This document shows, one piece after another, positions 63,495-64,000 of a stretch of DNA of 64,000 bases. A program made the position numbers and the translations under genes. The first letter of the stretch is position 1. Each line of letters begins with the position of its first letter. Source of the stretch: an uncultured Clostridia bacterium (GTDB lineage Bacteria; Bacillota; Clostridia; TANB77; CAG-508). The DNA lies in contig CAKPRA010000006.1 of the NCBI GenBank assembly GCA_934180065.1, positions 1 through 64,000 on the forward strand. Reading direction: 5' to 3'. The notes under the pieces were generated by a model. That model searched no databases. It was not told the DNA's origin and saw nothing but the letters and a program-made list of their open reading frames with translations.

Positions 63495-63545
63495 TTACAA
63501 AAGAGAAGACATAAGTTTTATAACCTGTCTTCTCTTTTGTAATAA
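63495..63545. terminator. 17-bp hairpin, probable terminator
   Basis: TTACAAAAGAGAAGACA (63495-63511) and TGTCTTCTCTTTTGTAA (63526-63542), perfect complement, T-rich right arm. Confidence 0.7.
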
Positions 63546-63613
63546 TTATTATATATAAATAGCGTTAAGATCATTATAGAAAATATTATATCAAAAGAGA
63601 GGAGTTAGCAATT

Positions 63614-64000
63614 ATGAAAAAAATAAATAGTAATTATGATATAAAAAAAAAAATAATACCAGATGAATGGAAAGAAAATATTGACAATATGTTAGAAGAG
63701 CAGTTATTTAATGCAAATAGATATTATGCAGAAAATATGCCAAATTTCAGAGAAAAAGTAACAGAAGTATCTAATTTAGATTCTACTTCTTTTTTAGAAT
63801 TACTAAAAAGTAGATGGGATTGGCATAATATGTTTTATGAAGAAATATTAGAGCCAGCTGTAGAAAAATATACAAGAATGAATACAAACGAGTTTTCTCT
63901 AAAAGATATACAAGAATTACAACAGGTTTATAAAACTATGTGTAAAGTAGACCAAGCAACTTTAATTGCAAGTGCTGCAATTAAAAAAAATTTAAAACAA
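63614..64000 (+). CDS. Unknown helical protein, 3' end outside the window
   Basis: 129 codons without stop, running off the window edge. The ATG has AGAGGAGTT upstream. No signal peptide. The sequence is strongly helical (NIDNMLEEQLFNANRYYAEN, FLELLKSRWDWHNMFYEEIL), without recognised motifs. It may be paired with the small peptide gene 220 bases upstream. Confidence 0.6.
   Translation, partial: MKKINSNYDIKKKIIPDEWKENIDNMLEEQLFNANRYYAENMPNFREKVTEVSNLDSTSFLELLKSRWDWHNMFYEEILEPAVEKYTRMNTNEFSLKDIQELQQVYKTMCKVDQATLIASAAIKKNLKQ

Overview
The window is about 28% GC by eye, uses the standard code (TGA is a normal stop, for example in dprA), and looks like the chromosome of an endospore-forming member of the Clostridia, probably gut-associated. 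The evidence is the AT-rich codon use, strong AGGAGG ribosome binding sites, Veg, a SPOCS/LysM spore-coat-type protein, YunB and pro-sigma-K, sortase-anchored surface proteins, and a glmS ribozyme. Most core genes are intact: eno, dxs, folD, dprA, ktrBA, glmS, uvrC, truA, hpf, ssrA, split transketolase, mscS, rsmE, yicC, rpoZ and gmk.

Layout. 0.3-12.9 kb: Veg, spore-coat proteins, a CobW GTPase, a DedA-like membrane protein, a double-length ThyX, enolase, dxs-ylmH, folD-dprA. 13.1-15.4 kb: a class D-like sortase with an LPRTG thioester/Cna-B surface protein. 15.5-18.95 kb: sigK, split near its 3' end by a 2.7-kb skin-like element. Its ends are 18-bp inverted repeats matching at 15 of 18 positions, next to a shared TATGTAT core. 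It carries a serine recombinase with one frameshift, a 40-codon ORF and a TspO-like gene. 19.1-27.2 kb: tRNA-Glu, ktrBA, glmS with its ribozyme, uvrC, an acyl-ACP thioesterase, tRNA-Leu. 27.2-32.1 kb: remains of an island at the tRNA-Leu 3' end (integrase C-terminus, broken Nudix and GNAT genes) mixed with intact HAD and RNA methyltransferase genes. 32.2-39.2 kb: a surface module with two SPKTG-anchored proteins, a lipoprotein, a large XRE-type regulator and a divergent membrane protein. Matching TTACCA/TGGTAA inverted repeats lie in two of its promoter regions.

39.4-42.8 kb: truA, small genes, a tandem array of an unusual repeat, hpf and ssrA (tmRNA). 42.9-49.3 kb: a probable integrative mobilizable element beside ssrA. 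It holds a large serine recombinase behind a leader-peptide/attenuator-like region, a hairpin-dense oriT candidate, a MobV relaxase, a frameshifted TnpV and a cytosolic HEFIH metallopeptidase of unknown role. 49.4-52.1 kb: IS debris, a small exported protein and a recQ with a +1 frameshift. 52.2-62.1 kb: core genes, two tandem tRNA-Gly and membrane proteins. 62.2-64 kb: a nonsense-mutated small membrane gene, an IS200-like tnpA cut short by a 58-bp palindrome, an 18-residue ORF between two hairpins, and a gene running off the end.

A recurrent, structured intergenic repeat of about 160-170 bp runs through the window. There are copies near 3.1, 8.0, 16.3 and 41.3-41.7 kb and a decayed one at 19.4 kb. 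All lie in the same orientation, and changes in their terminal arms appear compensated. I do not recognise this family. The two observations most worth following are the split sigK with its damaged recombinase and this repeat family. All calls come from reading the sequence; no database search was possible.
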